DNA of 64,000 bases from Bettongia penicillata ogilbyi (Eukaryota > Chordata > Mammalia > Diprotodontia > Potoroidae), in assembly GCA_023548195.1 (NCBI GenBank), contig JAJHZJ010000808.1, positions 4,197,182-4,261,181 on the forward strand, read 5' to 3'. Position 1 is the first letter of the stretch. Each line of letters begins with the position of its first letter. Made by a program: the position numbers and the translations under genes. The notes beneath the pieces are model-generated. The model made no database searches and was not told the DNA's origin. It saw nothing but the letters and a program-made list of their open reading frames with translations. Shown in pieces: positions 53,118-63,015 of this stretch.

Positions 53118-53325
53118 ATCACTGAGGTTTGCAAAACACTTTTCAAATATTTTCTCATTTGACCTTAACAAGAATTCTGGGAGATAGGTGCTATTATTAA
53201 CCCCATTTTTTTTTACAGATGAAAAAATTGAGGCAAATAGAGGTTAATCTCATCCCTAAGAAGGGTCGGAAGCAGGATTTGAACTCGTCATCCTAAAGCC
53301 AAGTGTAATAGCCCACTGCCACAAA
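53118..53325 (-). mobile_element. MIR (reverse), nearly full length
   Basis: 'actgaggtttgcaaaacacttttcaaatattttctcatttgaccttaacaagaattctgggagataggtgctattattaacccca...acagatgaaaaaattgaggcaaatagaggttaatctcatcc...ggaagcaggatttgaactcgtcatcc'. Confidence 0.9.
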
Positions 53326-53469
53326 AATATTTGTCAATGAATGGTTTGCCAATAAAACAAGTGGTTATATTATGTCCCTCAAAGCATAACTATATAAAGT
53401 AAAAGCATGAAATAACACGGTTATTTTCTAATATGGCTGTTAAATCTACCCCTCAGTTATCATCATAAA

Positions 53470-53602
53470 GGAGTTCTATTATTATCAAGCATCATTTATC
53501 ATTACTCTTCACCTGTTATCCTCATTGGGCAGGTAGAGAAACTGAGTAAACCTTAAGAGTTTGAATTCCAGGTAACTTAGCATTCAAGAACTCAAAAAAT
53601 TC
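53470..53602 (-). mobile_element. MIR fragment (reverse)
   Basis: 'ctattattatcaagcatcatttatcattactcttcacctgttatcctcattgggcaggtagagaaactgagtaaacc'. Confidence 0.6.
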
Positions 53603-53939
53603 TGGCTGCTATACCAGTTAATTTGTAGAAGGGATTTCATTCAATTTTAAGGAGTGCTTGTTAGAGCCATCACATTGCCTCTAAACATTGACACTGGGAA
53701 ACTGGATTAATGCCTTGTGCCCCAGTAGGAGCACTATGGTGGTTTCGACTTCCAGTGCATCCAAGTCTTTGTAATATGAATCATTAGAATGGGTTTCTGT
53801 ACTGGTGTTTCAAACAAAGATCAGTCTCTGATTTTTGCTAAAATATCCCAATATGGAGCAAAGCAAACTAAAAATGAACTTCTGGGGTTTTAATTAAACA
53901 TGGTAAATGATAAAAAAAAAATTAGGATAAGGAGGAAAA

Positions 53940-54362
53940 TCAAGACAACACTGGCCTCCTTGCGGCTCCATCTCTTGACTTCCATATCTGGAATTCCCTC
54001 CCTCCTCATTTCTATCTCTTGGCTTCCTTCAAGTCCCAAGTAATATTCCAGTATACCTTTCTCAGATCCTCTGAATTCTAGTGCCTTCCCTCTGGAAATC
54101 CTTTCTATTATTCCTATTACACTATTTAGCCCGTATATAGATTATTTGTACATCACACAGGTAGTGTCAAGTGATTGAGGTGAGATTTGAACTCAGATCC
54201 TCCTGACTCCTGCACTGGTGCTCTATCCACTGCACTACCTAGCTGCTTAGAGGGCAGGGACTGTCTTTTGTATCTCTTTTTATTTCCAGAGTTTACTTAG
54301 CACAGTATCTAACATATACATACACAATAGGTATTTAACAAATGTTTATTAACTGAAAGCAT
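53940..54362 (+). mobile_element. L2 3' region, split by a MIR
   Basis: Left part 'ggctccatctcttgacttccatatctggaattccctccctcctcatttctatctcttggcttccttcaagtcccaag...cctttctattattcctattacactatttagccc'. Right part 'ttagagggcagggactgtcttttgtatctctttttatttccagagtttacttagcacagtatctaacatatacatacacaataggtatttaacaaatgtttattaactgaa'. Confidence 0.9.
54150..54247 (-). mobile_element. CORE-SINE (reverse) nested in an L2
   Basis: 'cacaggtagtgtcaagtgattgaggtgagatttgaactcagatcctcctgactcctgcactggtgctctatccactgcactacctagctgc' is a reverse SINE head. The L2 resumes at 'ttagagggcaggg'. Confidence 0.9.
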
Positions 54363-54485
54363 TTATAAAGAGCCTACTAAGTGCCAGGCACTTTGCTATA
54401 AGCATCTGGGATATAAAAGAAGGCAAAAAAACCAATACTGCTCAAGAAGCTCATGCTTAATGAAAGACTGACATTTCTTTAAAAC
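54350..54485 (-). mobile_element. L2 3' end (reverse)
   Basis: 'gcatttataaagagcctactaagtgccaggcactttgctataagcatctgggatataaaagaaggc...actgctcaagaagctcatgcttaatgaaag'. It overlaps the terminus of the forward L2, tail to tail. Confidence 0.85.
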
Positions 54486-54675
54486 GTGGAATACAAATTC
54501 TGTCCATGGAATGCAAGTCCTGATGCTGGTAAAAAAGAAAAAAAAAATAGTCACCTCTTCACCTCAAAAAGCTTATAGTCAAATGAAAACCTGAGATTTA
54601 AAAAAATACAAGTTCTGACAATACCTAAAATAATGACTAATGCTATTGCAAAGCAATTCTTGATTCAGCAAAGTC

Positions 54676-54845
54676 CTGGGGTTTTTTTTTTTCCCACAGG
54701 AGAATTTTATTGCTACATATTTATAAAGAATAACAAATTGTACATAACAGATCTGCAATTTCATGTGCAATCATGTTCATTCTATGTTACAGAAATGCTT
54801 GTTTTACACACCATATATTAAAAATTAAATAAATAGATATTTTTT
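54676..54845 (-). pseudogene. Probable retrocopied mRNA 3' end (parent unknown)
   Basis: On the minus strand a 3' UTR-like sequence ends in AATAAA (54711-54706), 13-14 nt later changing to a run of 11 A (54692-54682). A polyadenylation signal with a genomically encoded poly-A just behind it is the mark of a processed retrocopy. The 5' end is unclear; 'aaagtcct' at 54670 and again at 54936 may be a target-site duplication, which would put the insert end near 54935. No coding part was identified, so the parent gene is unknown. The short frames on both strands here are artefacts. Confidence 0.45.
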
Positions 54846-55194
54846 AAAAGTATTCCTTCCACCAGCCTACAGTCTCCAATCGGATCACAAAGACCCTTGG
54901 ACTGCACGAAAGCAGGATTTGGGGATGCTATTAACTAAAGTCCTTCACTTAAGAACAGAGTAAATGTTTATTAGTCCTTGATTTTATAATTCTTGTGCAA
55001 AGCACAAAATAAAAAGTAAATCCCACCACACTGCTACTTGACTTTTAACGTATAACCTAATTTAAAAGTAACAATTCAACATTCCTCCCAAAAAAAGCTA
55101 CTTCATAAATAAACCATCCTTTCCTCTCCTATATTCCCCTTTGAGGAGAACTATTACAAAATTCTCTTAGCTGTTTTCCCAGTTCAAATCTTTC

Positions 55195-55485
55195 CTCTCA
55201 CTAATTAGATTAGTCTGTCCCATCTGCCCCACAGCAAACAAAGTGAAATTCCTAAACTATAGATCACTCCTTCTCTAAAAATCTTCAGTGGCTCCCTATT
55301 GCCTGTAGGAGAAAATACAGGTTTGCATTTTATCTGTATCTGCCTTTCAAAATCTGGTTCCAATGTGACTATGCCCTTCTGATTTATTTTAATCCGGACA
55401 AACTGGCCTGTGTGTGCTGTTCCTCATTCATGACATTCTGGTTCTCATTTCCTTCCTTTTTATAGGTTGTTCCTCAGACCTGGTT
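55195..55485 (+). mobile_element. L2 ORF2 C-terminal region
   Basis: 'ctccttctctaaaaatcttcagtggctccctattgcctgtaggagaaaatacaggtttgcattttatctgtatctgcctttcaaaatctggttcc' corresponds to the L2 'LKSLHWLPI..RI' region and the following 'F..L' segment. It is interrupted at the 3' side by the composite SINE. Confidence 0.8.
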
Positions 55486-55871
55486 GGGCATTTAGGTGAT
55501 GCAGTGGATAGCGTTTTAGACCTGGGGTTAGGAAGAATCATATTCCTGAGTTCAAATCTGGCCTTAGACACTTGCTAAAACTGTACAACTTTGGGCAAGT
55601 CATTCAGTCTCTTTGGTCACTGGATTCAGATGTCTCTGGAGGAGAAGTGAGGCTGGTGACCTGCACAGCCCTCCCTCACTCAAAACAAAGTCAATTACAA
55701 GTCATGTCATCATTTCTCTGATGGCATGGTCTTTGGCAATGAAGGACAAACACACTGGAGAAGGAAATGGCAAACCACGCTGGTATCTTTGCCAAGAAAA
55801 CCCCATGGACAATGGCATACTATGGCCCACCAGGTAATGAATGAAGAGTTGGACACCACTGAATAACAATA
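55486..55871 (+). mobile_element. Composite SINE: Mar-1-like with a second SINE in its middle
   Basis: 55486-55613: Mar-1-like head, B box 'gagttcaaatctgg' and CORE 'tttgggcaagtcattcag'. 55614-55754: body of the second SINE ('tcactggattcagatgtctctggaggagaagtgaggctggtgacctgcacagccctccctcactc...gatggcatggtctttggcaatgaaggacaaacacac'). 55755-55871: Mar-1-like tail 'tggagaaggaaatggcaaaccacgctggtatctttgccaagaaaacccc...gaagagttggacaccactgaataac'. The Mar-1 segment 'cctcagtttcctcatctgtaaaatgagc' is absent at the junction. Confidence 0.88.
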
Positions 55872-56098
55872 GACAGTCAATGAACATTTATTGCGAACTT
55901 ACTATGTGCCAGGCACTGGGTTAGCTTAAGTAGTAGAGATATCAAGAAAAGTAAAAAGAGTCCCCACCCTCATGGAGCTCACAGTCTGATGGGGGGGACT
56001 GTGGGGGAAGATAACTAGGAAACATAAGGTATGCAAGATACATGCAGAGTACAATGAAGACAGTTTCTGACAGAAAGGCACTAGCAATGTAGTTTTCC
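55872..56098 (-). mobile_element. L2 3' end (reverse)
   Basis: 'agtcaatgaacatttattgcgaacttactatgtgccaggcactgggttagc...ccccaccctcatggagctcacagtctgatggggggg...gcagagtacaatgaagac...aggcactagc'. Confidence 0.9.
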
Positions 56099-56099
56099 C

Positions 56100-56232
56100 A
56101 AAGCTTCTTAAGGGCAGGGACTTATGAGTGGATTTTTGTTCCCGTATCTCTAGGGCTCAGCACAGAGCTTGAACCATAGTAGGAGGTTAATAATTACTAG
56201 TGAATTTAGAAAATCAATCATCAAATAAATAA
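56100..56232 (+). mobile_element. L2 3' end
   Basis: 'aagcttcttaagggcagggacttatgagtggatttttgttcccgtatctctagggctcagcacagagcttgaaccatagtaggaggttaataattactagtgaattt'. Back to back with the reverse L2 just upstream. Confidence 0.85.
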
Positions 56233-57520
56233 ATGAAAAATTAATAAACAGGTCTATGAAATACTAACAATGTAACTATTGCTCAGGTATTACCCATTTC
56301 TTGAATATATATCCAGAACCCCTTATAGACTCTACTCAACCTCAAAGGTTGAAAACAAGATTATTCTATCACAAGTGTTGTCAAAACAAAACCCAAATGC
56401 TCCGAGTTTTCAAAATGATAAGGAATTTCTCAACATTGCCAGGGTCACTGGGAATCAAAAGGTTCATCTGCCTAAGTTAAGAGTATCTCAATCTGATCTT
56501 TGGAAAATGCAGGGAAAACATCTACAATGCTTTATGTGGTCCCAAATAAGAGATTTAAAGTTTGCCCAAGCATGGAAATTCTGAGTTATGATTGTCTCAA
56601 ATATTCCAACACTACAGGTGCTTCAGAGTAGTAATTTCACATACTATGGAGATTTTCCCTCCATAAATCAGTGGTTCTCCACTCCCTTCCCCTGCAGTGG
56701 ACCACAGAGCTCAAAATCTACAGCAATAAAACACTCTTCCGACAGGAGCTCAGTGAGAGTTAACTCTCAATTATCCAGAGGTTAATTGCCTAGGACCTTG
56801 GCTTTCTGAATCTCAATCCTATGACTGCTTCTTGGTCATTCCTTAACTGGTCAGAAACTCCACCGGAAGCTATATACAGAGCCAGAAGAAAGCAAAACGC
56901 ATCCTTTCTACATTGCTGTAACTTTGTAACCTAGCTTTATGCAACAAATGGCTAAAATGATGCTTGGGTTTCCATAGCAACCCGGAATTGTCTCTTATCT
57001 GTTATCTTTTTTCCTTACACTTGGCAGATATAAAAAATTAAGTCGTTCTCTCCCAAGCAACCAGAGAGCTTGATGTTGCTACTTGTGAGAATATTAAAAA
57101 AGCAAGATTCCAAGGAACACGGAATCAACTAGAGAATAAATTTAGAAAACTCTAATCAGGGTTTTCATGGATTGGTTTATTTTGTGTCACAGTCTAAAGT
57201 TTTACTATTACAGAAATATAGTGTCAGTGAACAATTATTTAAAAATACATATATACTGAAGGAATTGAAAACAAAGAGAAAATGACTGTGAGATGGTCAT
57301 CAAGGAGAGTCTTCAACTGGGGCCAGGAAGGAAACAAAAAATGTACTGTATGTATATTATAGACCAAGAAGAGGGGAAAAGGGCATTCCAGGTGTGGGTG
57401 GGAAGGTAACAAAATCATCCTGGGTTAGAACCATCAGAGCCCTAGGTAAAATTGCATAATAGGCCATTTTTTTCTTCAGTGCCCTCTCACCTTCTTTGGC
57501 TGTTCAAAGCCTAACTGCAT
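56233..57520. other. Unassigned sequence
   Basis: The 101-codon frame 56279-56584 is the longest non-repeat frame nearby, but I see no domain, repeat or splice context. It may be chance. The RFX-like X-box at 56968 lies here. Confidence 0.35.
56968..56981. promoter_or_regulatory. RFX X-box candidate
   Basis: 'gtttccatagcaac' fits the X-box form GTNRCC-N2-RGYAAC with one mismatch (T at the R position), and is nearly palindromic with flanking GG and CC. RFX factors bind such sites at ciliary and immune genes. No promoter is visible nearby. Confidence 0.5.
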
Positions 57521-57532
57521 TCTCCACCTCCA

Positions 57533-57551
57533 CCCCCACCCCCCCCATCCC
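57533..57551 (-). promoter_or_regulatory. G-quadruplex candidate
   Basis: Plus-strand C-runs of 5, 8 and 3 with 1-2 nt spacers. The run of 8 can serve as two G-runs on the minus strand. Confidence 0.6.
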
Positions 57552-57553
57552 AT

Positions 57554-58878
57554 TGCTTCCAAATGTTCCAAAATTACCTCCCCACAGCATTCCATTTAAA
57601 ACTTCCCTAAGTTGCAATGATTTTTAGATTTCAAGCAAGCCAATAAAAAATATTAAGAGTCCCTACTTTAAAGGTTACTTTCATTTTTTAAAAAAATCAG
57701 GTAAATCACTGATTGGTAAACTATAAGTTAGGAGCTCTTTTGGAGAAAAGGAGCCTTGCAGGGCTCCTTGAAAGTTAGCTCCTTCTTTCTCTATTCAGTA
57801 TTCTACTAACAAAAGATATCCACAAACGTTTTTTGGATATGACCAATGCAGGAATTTTTTCTTTTGACTGACTATGCATATTTTTTATAAGGGTTTGACC
57901 TTGCTTTGCTTTTTCCTCCTAGTGGTGGGAAAGGGGAGAGAAAAAAGGATACTTGATAAGTGAAAAATATTTTAATTTAATTTTTTAAAAATGCAAGACA
58001 GCTTTGAATGTACAGTACAGTTATAACTTTAAGCCAACAAGATGGAGAAGAGATTTCCATCTGATTTATGACTACCCCTATGGAAATGTATTTCTTTAAG
58101 AGATAATATATAAAGGATCATTTGATAGCTTTTCTGAAAAATGGCCTCTGCTCTGCTTACTAAAGTGGATCTGGGCACAAAGACAAAATCAATAAAGCTA
58201 AAACTTTGCATTGTAAATTACAATACATCTTATGAAATAACACTATCAAGACTGCCCCCAAATAAACTAACCTCCAGTGGCCTCCATCTAGGATGACAAT
58301 GCATCTTCTTTTTTAACTTCCCTTCTTCCACTCTGGGCTTCAGACTTTGGCACTCCATGGGTGTTTCCACCCATCAAATGACTATCCCTCAAACTACCTC
58401 AACCTAATTTATAGTAATCACTTTAGTACTTCAAATCAGAGACTGTATGTAGAAAATTTTGCAGAACTTAAAAACATTCAAAACTCTGCTGCTACTGGGC
58501 CTGTGAATGATAGTATGGGGAGAAACAGAAACACTGTCTACCCAGGAGGAGCAAGGTCATTTGACCCTGAAAAATGCATTCTGATAAGAAAAGAAGTGCC
58601 CATTGGCTCACGGTGTTCCCCACCCTTCTAACACCAATTCCTCTTCTGTACCATTGCATCTGCCTCCATGCACTCTGGCCCTTGAGACTTTGTGCCCCTG
58701 GAGGGAACATATTTTTTGGTTTCTGGTATCTCTGGGATGTTGCAAGTGGAGATGGTCAAGGCTGCAGTGGCTACCAGTACTTATCCCTGTTTTTGCATAA
58801 TGAATACAATTAGACAGTGAATGAAGGAGCCTAAGACCCCAGGTGGTTTCTCAGGTACATTCTGGTGCTGCCTCCATG
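57554..58878. other. Unassigned sequence; possible L2 ORF2 trace near 58.5 kb
   Basis: At 58460-58495 one frame reads LKNIQNSAATG, close to the L2 ORF2 motif 'LQ.IQNSAAR'. Flanking sequence does not clearly continue as L2, so this is only a hint. The rest is unassigned. Confidence 0.35.
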
Positions 58879-58879
58879 A

Positions 58880-59695
58880 GTCAACAGGAGCCAGTTCAAT
58901 TCAACAGGCTTTTATGAAGTACCTACTATGTGCCAGATAATGTGCTAAAACCTAGAACACAAAACAAAAGCAAAACCAGTCACCACCTCCAAGGAGCTTA
59001 TGTTCTCTTGGTGGGAGAGGGAAGGGTGGGGAAGAGAAACAGGAGCAACTTGGGGCAGGAGGGAGTAGGCTTCTTTAAAGAAAGAGCACTTGAGCATTGG
59101 GGCTGGGTAAGCTTTAAATGGAGGTAAGGGGACATAAGGAGCAGGAGGAGAGGCAGCATTCTAGAGAACATGGAAGACAGTCTTACAAAGGCACCAAGAC
59201 AGGAGATGGAACTGTCACACAAAGAGAAGTGCAAGTAGTAGTATTCCTAAACACAGGTCTGTCTATGCCACTCATAAGTTCATCCAGTGTGGCTGCAATG
59301 GAGAGGACAGGATGGAAAAGAATGGGAAATACACCCAGAGAGCTGGACATCAGATGGGGAAGGGCCTGAAATGTCAAACACAGAAGCTTATATTTTATCT
59401 GAGAAGCAAGAGCCAGCCACTGAACTTCCCTGAGCTTATGCATGGCATAGACAGACCTGTGGTTAGGGATACTGATTTGTCAGCTTGTGGACAATGGATC
59501 GGAAGGAGGTGGTGGTGGGGAGACAAGTGGGAAGTTACTGTAAGAGTTCAGGCAAAGGTCGGGGGGAGGCTATTAGTGGGGGGGAAAGGGATGGATGGGA
59601 AAGAGGAGGAAGTAGAACTGGAAAGATTGACTAGATATGGAAAGTAGGGGTGAGCATGAGGATGAGAAAGAATGAGAGGAGGATAAGTTCAAAGC
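58880..59695 (-). mobile_element. L2 (reverse), about 800 bp, with an inverted duplication
   Basis: 'caattcaacaggcttttatgaagtacctactatgtgccagataatgtgctaaaacctag', 'caaggagcttatgttctcttggtgggag', 'gcattctagagaacatgg', 'gggcctgaaatgtcaaacacagaagcttatattttatctgagaag...agccactgaacttccctgag', 'agacagacctgtggttagggatactgatttgtcagcttgtgg', 'gatcggaaggagg...gagacaagtggg'. The order fits reverse L2 except for 59246-59278 (see the inverted repeat). Confidence 0.85.
59246..59467. repeat. Inverted repeat, 33-bp arms, 156-bp spacer
   Basis: Arm 1 (59246-59278) begins 'cctaaacacaggtctgtcta'. Arm 2 (59435-59467) read on the minus strand begins 'cctaaccacaggtctgtcta'. 30 of 33 positions match. Arm 2 fits its place in the L2, while arm 1 replaces expected L2 sequence. 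Confidence 0.92.
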
Positions 59696-59699
59696 TATG

Positions 59700-60270
59700 A
59701 TCCAGTCAGTAACGTCAGCCAATGAGTACTTATTAATCACTTATTATGTACAGGTCCCGTGCTATGACACACAGTGAAGCAAAAGACAATCCTTGTCCTC
59801 AAGGGTCTCATAGTGTAGTGGTAGATGCAAGAAGCGAACAATTCTGTATAAACAATTATACCAGATAAATAGGAAATAATTAACAAAAGGAAGGGAACTA
59901 GAATTAAGGTGTTGTAAAAGTCTCCCTGTAGAAGGTGGGACTTGCAAGAAGCTGGAGAAGTCAGGAAGTGGAGATGACTGGTGCCCTCCACAGATATAGG
60001 GGAGGAAGAGGGCTGGCATGGCAGCAAGATCATTTCTATTTCCGACATGCCAAGGTTAAGATGTCTATGAGACATCAAGTTGGAAATGTTCAACAAGTGA
60101 TTGGTGATGGCTGCTGAGAGCTCAGGAGAAAAATGAAAGCTAGAAATGGAGGTCTTGGAGTTATCTGCATCGAGACACGTTGGACCCTTGAGAGAAGAAG
60201 AAATCAACAAGAGTGCCAAGAGAGAAGACAAGAAGGCCTCGGATGGAGCCCCTAGAAGTCTTCTCATTTA
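59700..60270 (-). mobile_element. L2 (reverse), 570 bp, ORF2 remnant readable
   Basis: The 3' end is 'aatgagtacttattaatcacttattatgtacaggtcccgtgc...ccttgtcctcaagggtctcatagtgtagtgg'. On the minus strand the 176-codon frame (60267-59737) reads NISNLMSHRHLNLGMSEIEM, matching the L2 ORF2 'W(M)S.RHLKLN.SKTE' segment. This is a decayed LINE frame, not a cellular gene. It is the second reverse L2 in tandem. Confidence 0.88.
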
Positions 60271-60307
60271 GTAGAGTCTTGGCTGAGACTATATTTCTTC
60301 TGTTTCT

Positions 60308-60385
60308 TTCTTTCCTCTACTACCAGAGTTCATTATTGTACTGTACACACTGAGTGTTTAATACGTGTTGATTAATAGAAGTCTA
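60308..60385 (+). mobile_element. L2 3' terminus
   Basis: 'cctctactaccagagttcattattgtactgtacacactgagtgtttaatacgtgttgattaat'. Confidence 0.6.
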
Positions 60386-60536
60386 CCTTAATACATTCAA
60401 ACTGAGTTCAAGCAAACATCTGCTTTCCTCATCCTATGCTGGAAGAAAGAAGAATGCATTAGGCTTAGGTGATTTAATGTACATTTTCCTTATATTTTCA
60501 CACCTCTTTTAAGTTTTAAAAAATAAAACAAAACAA

Positions 60537-60718
60537 TCAGTCAGATGGTGCAGTAGAGTTCTGGACTTGAATTTAGGAAGACCAAAGATCAAATTCCTCT
60601 AGACACTACTGTATGTTATTATACCTCTCTGGACCTCAGTTTCCTCGTGTGTAAAATGAGAGCGTTAGAGTCAATGGCCTCCAAAGTCCCTTTCAGCTTT
60701 AAGTCCATGATTTAACAA
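60537..60718 (+). mobile_element. MIR, nearly full length
   Basis: 'agatggtgcagtagagttctggacttgaatttaggaagaccaaagatcaaattcc...ttatacctctctggacctcagtttcctcgtgtgtaaaatgagagcgttagagtcaatggcctccaaagtccctttcagctttaagtccatgattt'. Confidence 0.88.
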
Positions 60719-60797
60719 CACCATGAAATTTCCATTAGTTACAGAAGCATAAACACTCTATTAGCAATCTTTTACAAAATGCAAAATCCAGCTGAGG

Positions 60798-60995
60798 CAG
60801 GGGTTCTTAAAACATAATCCATAAACTGCTTTTTTTTAAAATATGTTGATAACTGCATTTCAATTAAATTGACTTCCTTTGCAAAACTGTGTATTTTCAT
60901 TTTTTGCACTTAAGAGCATTATTCTGAGATGGTGTCCATTAGGTGTCAGACTGCCAAAAGGGAACCATGACCCCCAATAAAGGTTAAGAACATGT
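60798..60995 (-). mobile_element. hAT family B, full length (reverse)
   Basis: 'caggggttcttaaaacataatccataaactgctt...gttgataactgcatttcaattaaattgacttcctttgc...gcattattctgagatggtgtccattaggtgtcagactgccaaaagggaaccatgacccccaataaaggttaagaacatg'. Both ends are inverted-repeat-like. Confidence 0.85.
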
Positions 60996-62528
60996 CTTAA
61001 GGAAGAGAGACTGATCTCTGCTAAAGACCCCCAAGATAATGATAAGTCCCCTTACCTTTCATCCTGCACAGCATACTAGACTTAGTCGGGCTATTTCTAC
61101 TGTTAAAAGACCAAGGGCCACCTAAACTCACCTACTAGCCCAGCACTCTCCTTCTGCTCCTTATGTGTTCACTTTTTGAAACTCTGATCCGAAGAATAAA
61201 GGGCCACTGAAATATGCTTCATTCAATGCAATGAGTTTCAGTTCTGGCTAAGATGCTGATCACAACCTCTGTTCCAACTGTTTTCTAGCTACAGGACAAG
61301 GGATGATTGATGACCTACAATGCCAGAGATAGGAACTTCCTAAAATCGTGGGAATGCCTGAAATTGTAGACGTTAGCAGTCACTCTGAAGAACACATTAT
61401 TGGTGAACTAGACTGGTCCTCAGCGCCCAGTGAAAAACCAGAGATAAAAGAGTTCTGTGAGGCAGCCTGCTGTCATGGGAGTTTGGGGTCTGGTCGGAGC
61501 TCGATTATTAACTGGATTTCGAGAGGATTTCTTAGGTCTCCCTTACCTCTAAAACAAATGTAATGTGTACTTATGTGGAAACAGCTGAAGTGGCCATTCT
61601 AACGACTGACAAGACTAAGCCACCATTTTTATGAAGAATAGAAATTTCCTTGTTTCCCATTTCTTTTCTCTGCTGTTTTTTAAAAATCTGTTTTCCTTCA
61701 AGTGTTTGCCTCCCTTATGCTGTTTTTTGTTTTTTTTTTTTGGTTAAAAAAATTAAGTGAATAAACTTCATGACTTAAAAGGAGGAATGTAGCCAAACAA
61801 GAAATCAGAACCCCCAAATCTCCTTTGTCCCAAGCCTTGTGATACTCTGGCGTTTTCCTTTTAGCAAAAATTACAATTTGATTGGATGGGTATAGTCCAA
61901 CTTTGTTAAGACTGGATAAAAGAACTGACAAGAACTACAGACAGACATGATTCTTCCACAGATTTCCTAGTTTCAATTTATTAGCATCTTTTTCTTTCTG
62001 CAACCTGACCTCGGTCCAAATCTCTCTGTATCTTTTTCACTATCTGTTCTAAATAAATTATTATTAGTTTCATTAATATTGTTCTATATGCAAATGGACT
62101 GAAATGCAGATTAGTGTAATATACCTACCCACTAATACCACAAATATCCCCCTCCCACCTCAGAGATATAGATAGAAAGATACACAGATAAGATATATTT
62201 TAAGCACATATGGAAAATGATTTAATGGACAATTTCTTGAAGATATTGTTAAGGAAAATGTTAGTGCTATGTCTAAGCACTTATCTTCTCTAATAGGACA
62301 TATGAACATGTAATCACCTGTAGGAATTCCCTGAACCCTCCTTAGGGGAGGGGGTAGAAGGTGCAGCAGAAGCTTGCCATCCATAGAAATGCTTTTTTGC
62401 CTAGCTTTAGAATCATGAGAATTCAGTCCAGTTGGATTTGTGGGAGTCATCCAACTTTGACAGTCCCACTTGGTACATTTGTACAGCAACATTAAAAGGC
62501 AACATGAGCTAGGAAAAACCATATTCAT
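60996..62528. other. Unassigned sequence, 1.5 kb
   Basis: No recognised repeat. The plus frame 61348-61563 is fairly protein-like in composition, but no acceptor/donor pair bounds it and no family is recognised. The minus frame 62160-62528 is not gene-like. Poly-T runs lie at about 61722-61741. Confidence 0.4.
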
Positions 62529-62529
62529 T

Positions 62530-62626
62530 CATTGAATGAACAAGCAATGAACTGCTCAGAGCACAAGGAGATACAAAGATATACAAGGTATGGTCCCTGC
62601 TGTTTAGAAAGGGCAGTTGGTCTAAC
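62530..62626 (-). mobile_element. L2 3' end (reverse)
   Basis: 'attgaatgaacaagcaatgaactgctcagagcacaaggagatacaaagatatacaaggtatggtccctgctgtttagaaagg' has the L2 terminus order with a decayed centre. Confidence 0.6.
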
Positions 62627-62964
62627 TTGCTTTTTCATTTATTGACCTTTTGCCTTTTGTCACATGCATGCTCATTTCACCTCACTTTGTATCGTTCATG
62701 TCTCATGTGCATTAATATTTATTTCTGCAGAGAACCTCCGAATAACAACTTCATAGATTCATGTTTTGTTAAGCACGGATGGTCTGCTGGAGGCAGAAAA
62801 AGTCCAAAAGAAGGCTGACTGGAAGATGTAGCTGAATGACACCCAAACAGACACAGAAGGTCTAGAGGGGTAAGAAATGCTCTCTTACTGGGGCAAGGAA
62901 TACTACATTCTGAGTCTACATAAGAGGATTCCAACGAATCTATCACGGACAAGGAAATAACGCA

Positions 62965-63015
62965 AACTCAATTAAGTTCAACAAACATTTGTTAAACACT
63001 GTTAGGGTATTTAAC
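62965..63015 (-). mobile_element. L2 3' terminus scrap (reverse)
   Basis: 'caattaagttcaacaaacatttgttaaacactgttaggg'. Confidence 0.5.

Noticed and set aside
56669..56730. 'cagtggttctccactcccttcccctgcagtgg' resembling a hAT (MER5-like) end
   Set aside because: Similarity stops after about 15 bp and no second end was found.
59737..60267. 176-codon minus-strand open frame, the longest in the window
   Set aside because: It contains recognisable L2 ORF2 wording and lies wholly in a reverse L2 copy, so it is a LINE relic.
61348..61563. Plus-strand frame with fairly protein-like composition
   Set aside because: No acceptor/donor pair at suitable positions and no recognised family; kept only as a note.
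62160..62528. 122-codon minus-strand open frame
   Set aside because: No domain, no splice or start context, composition as in surrounding non-coding DNA.
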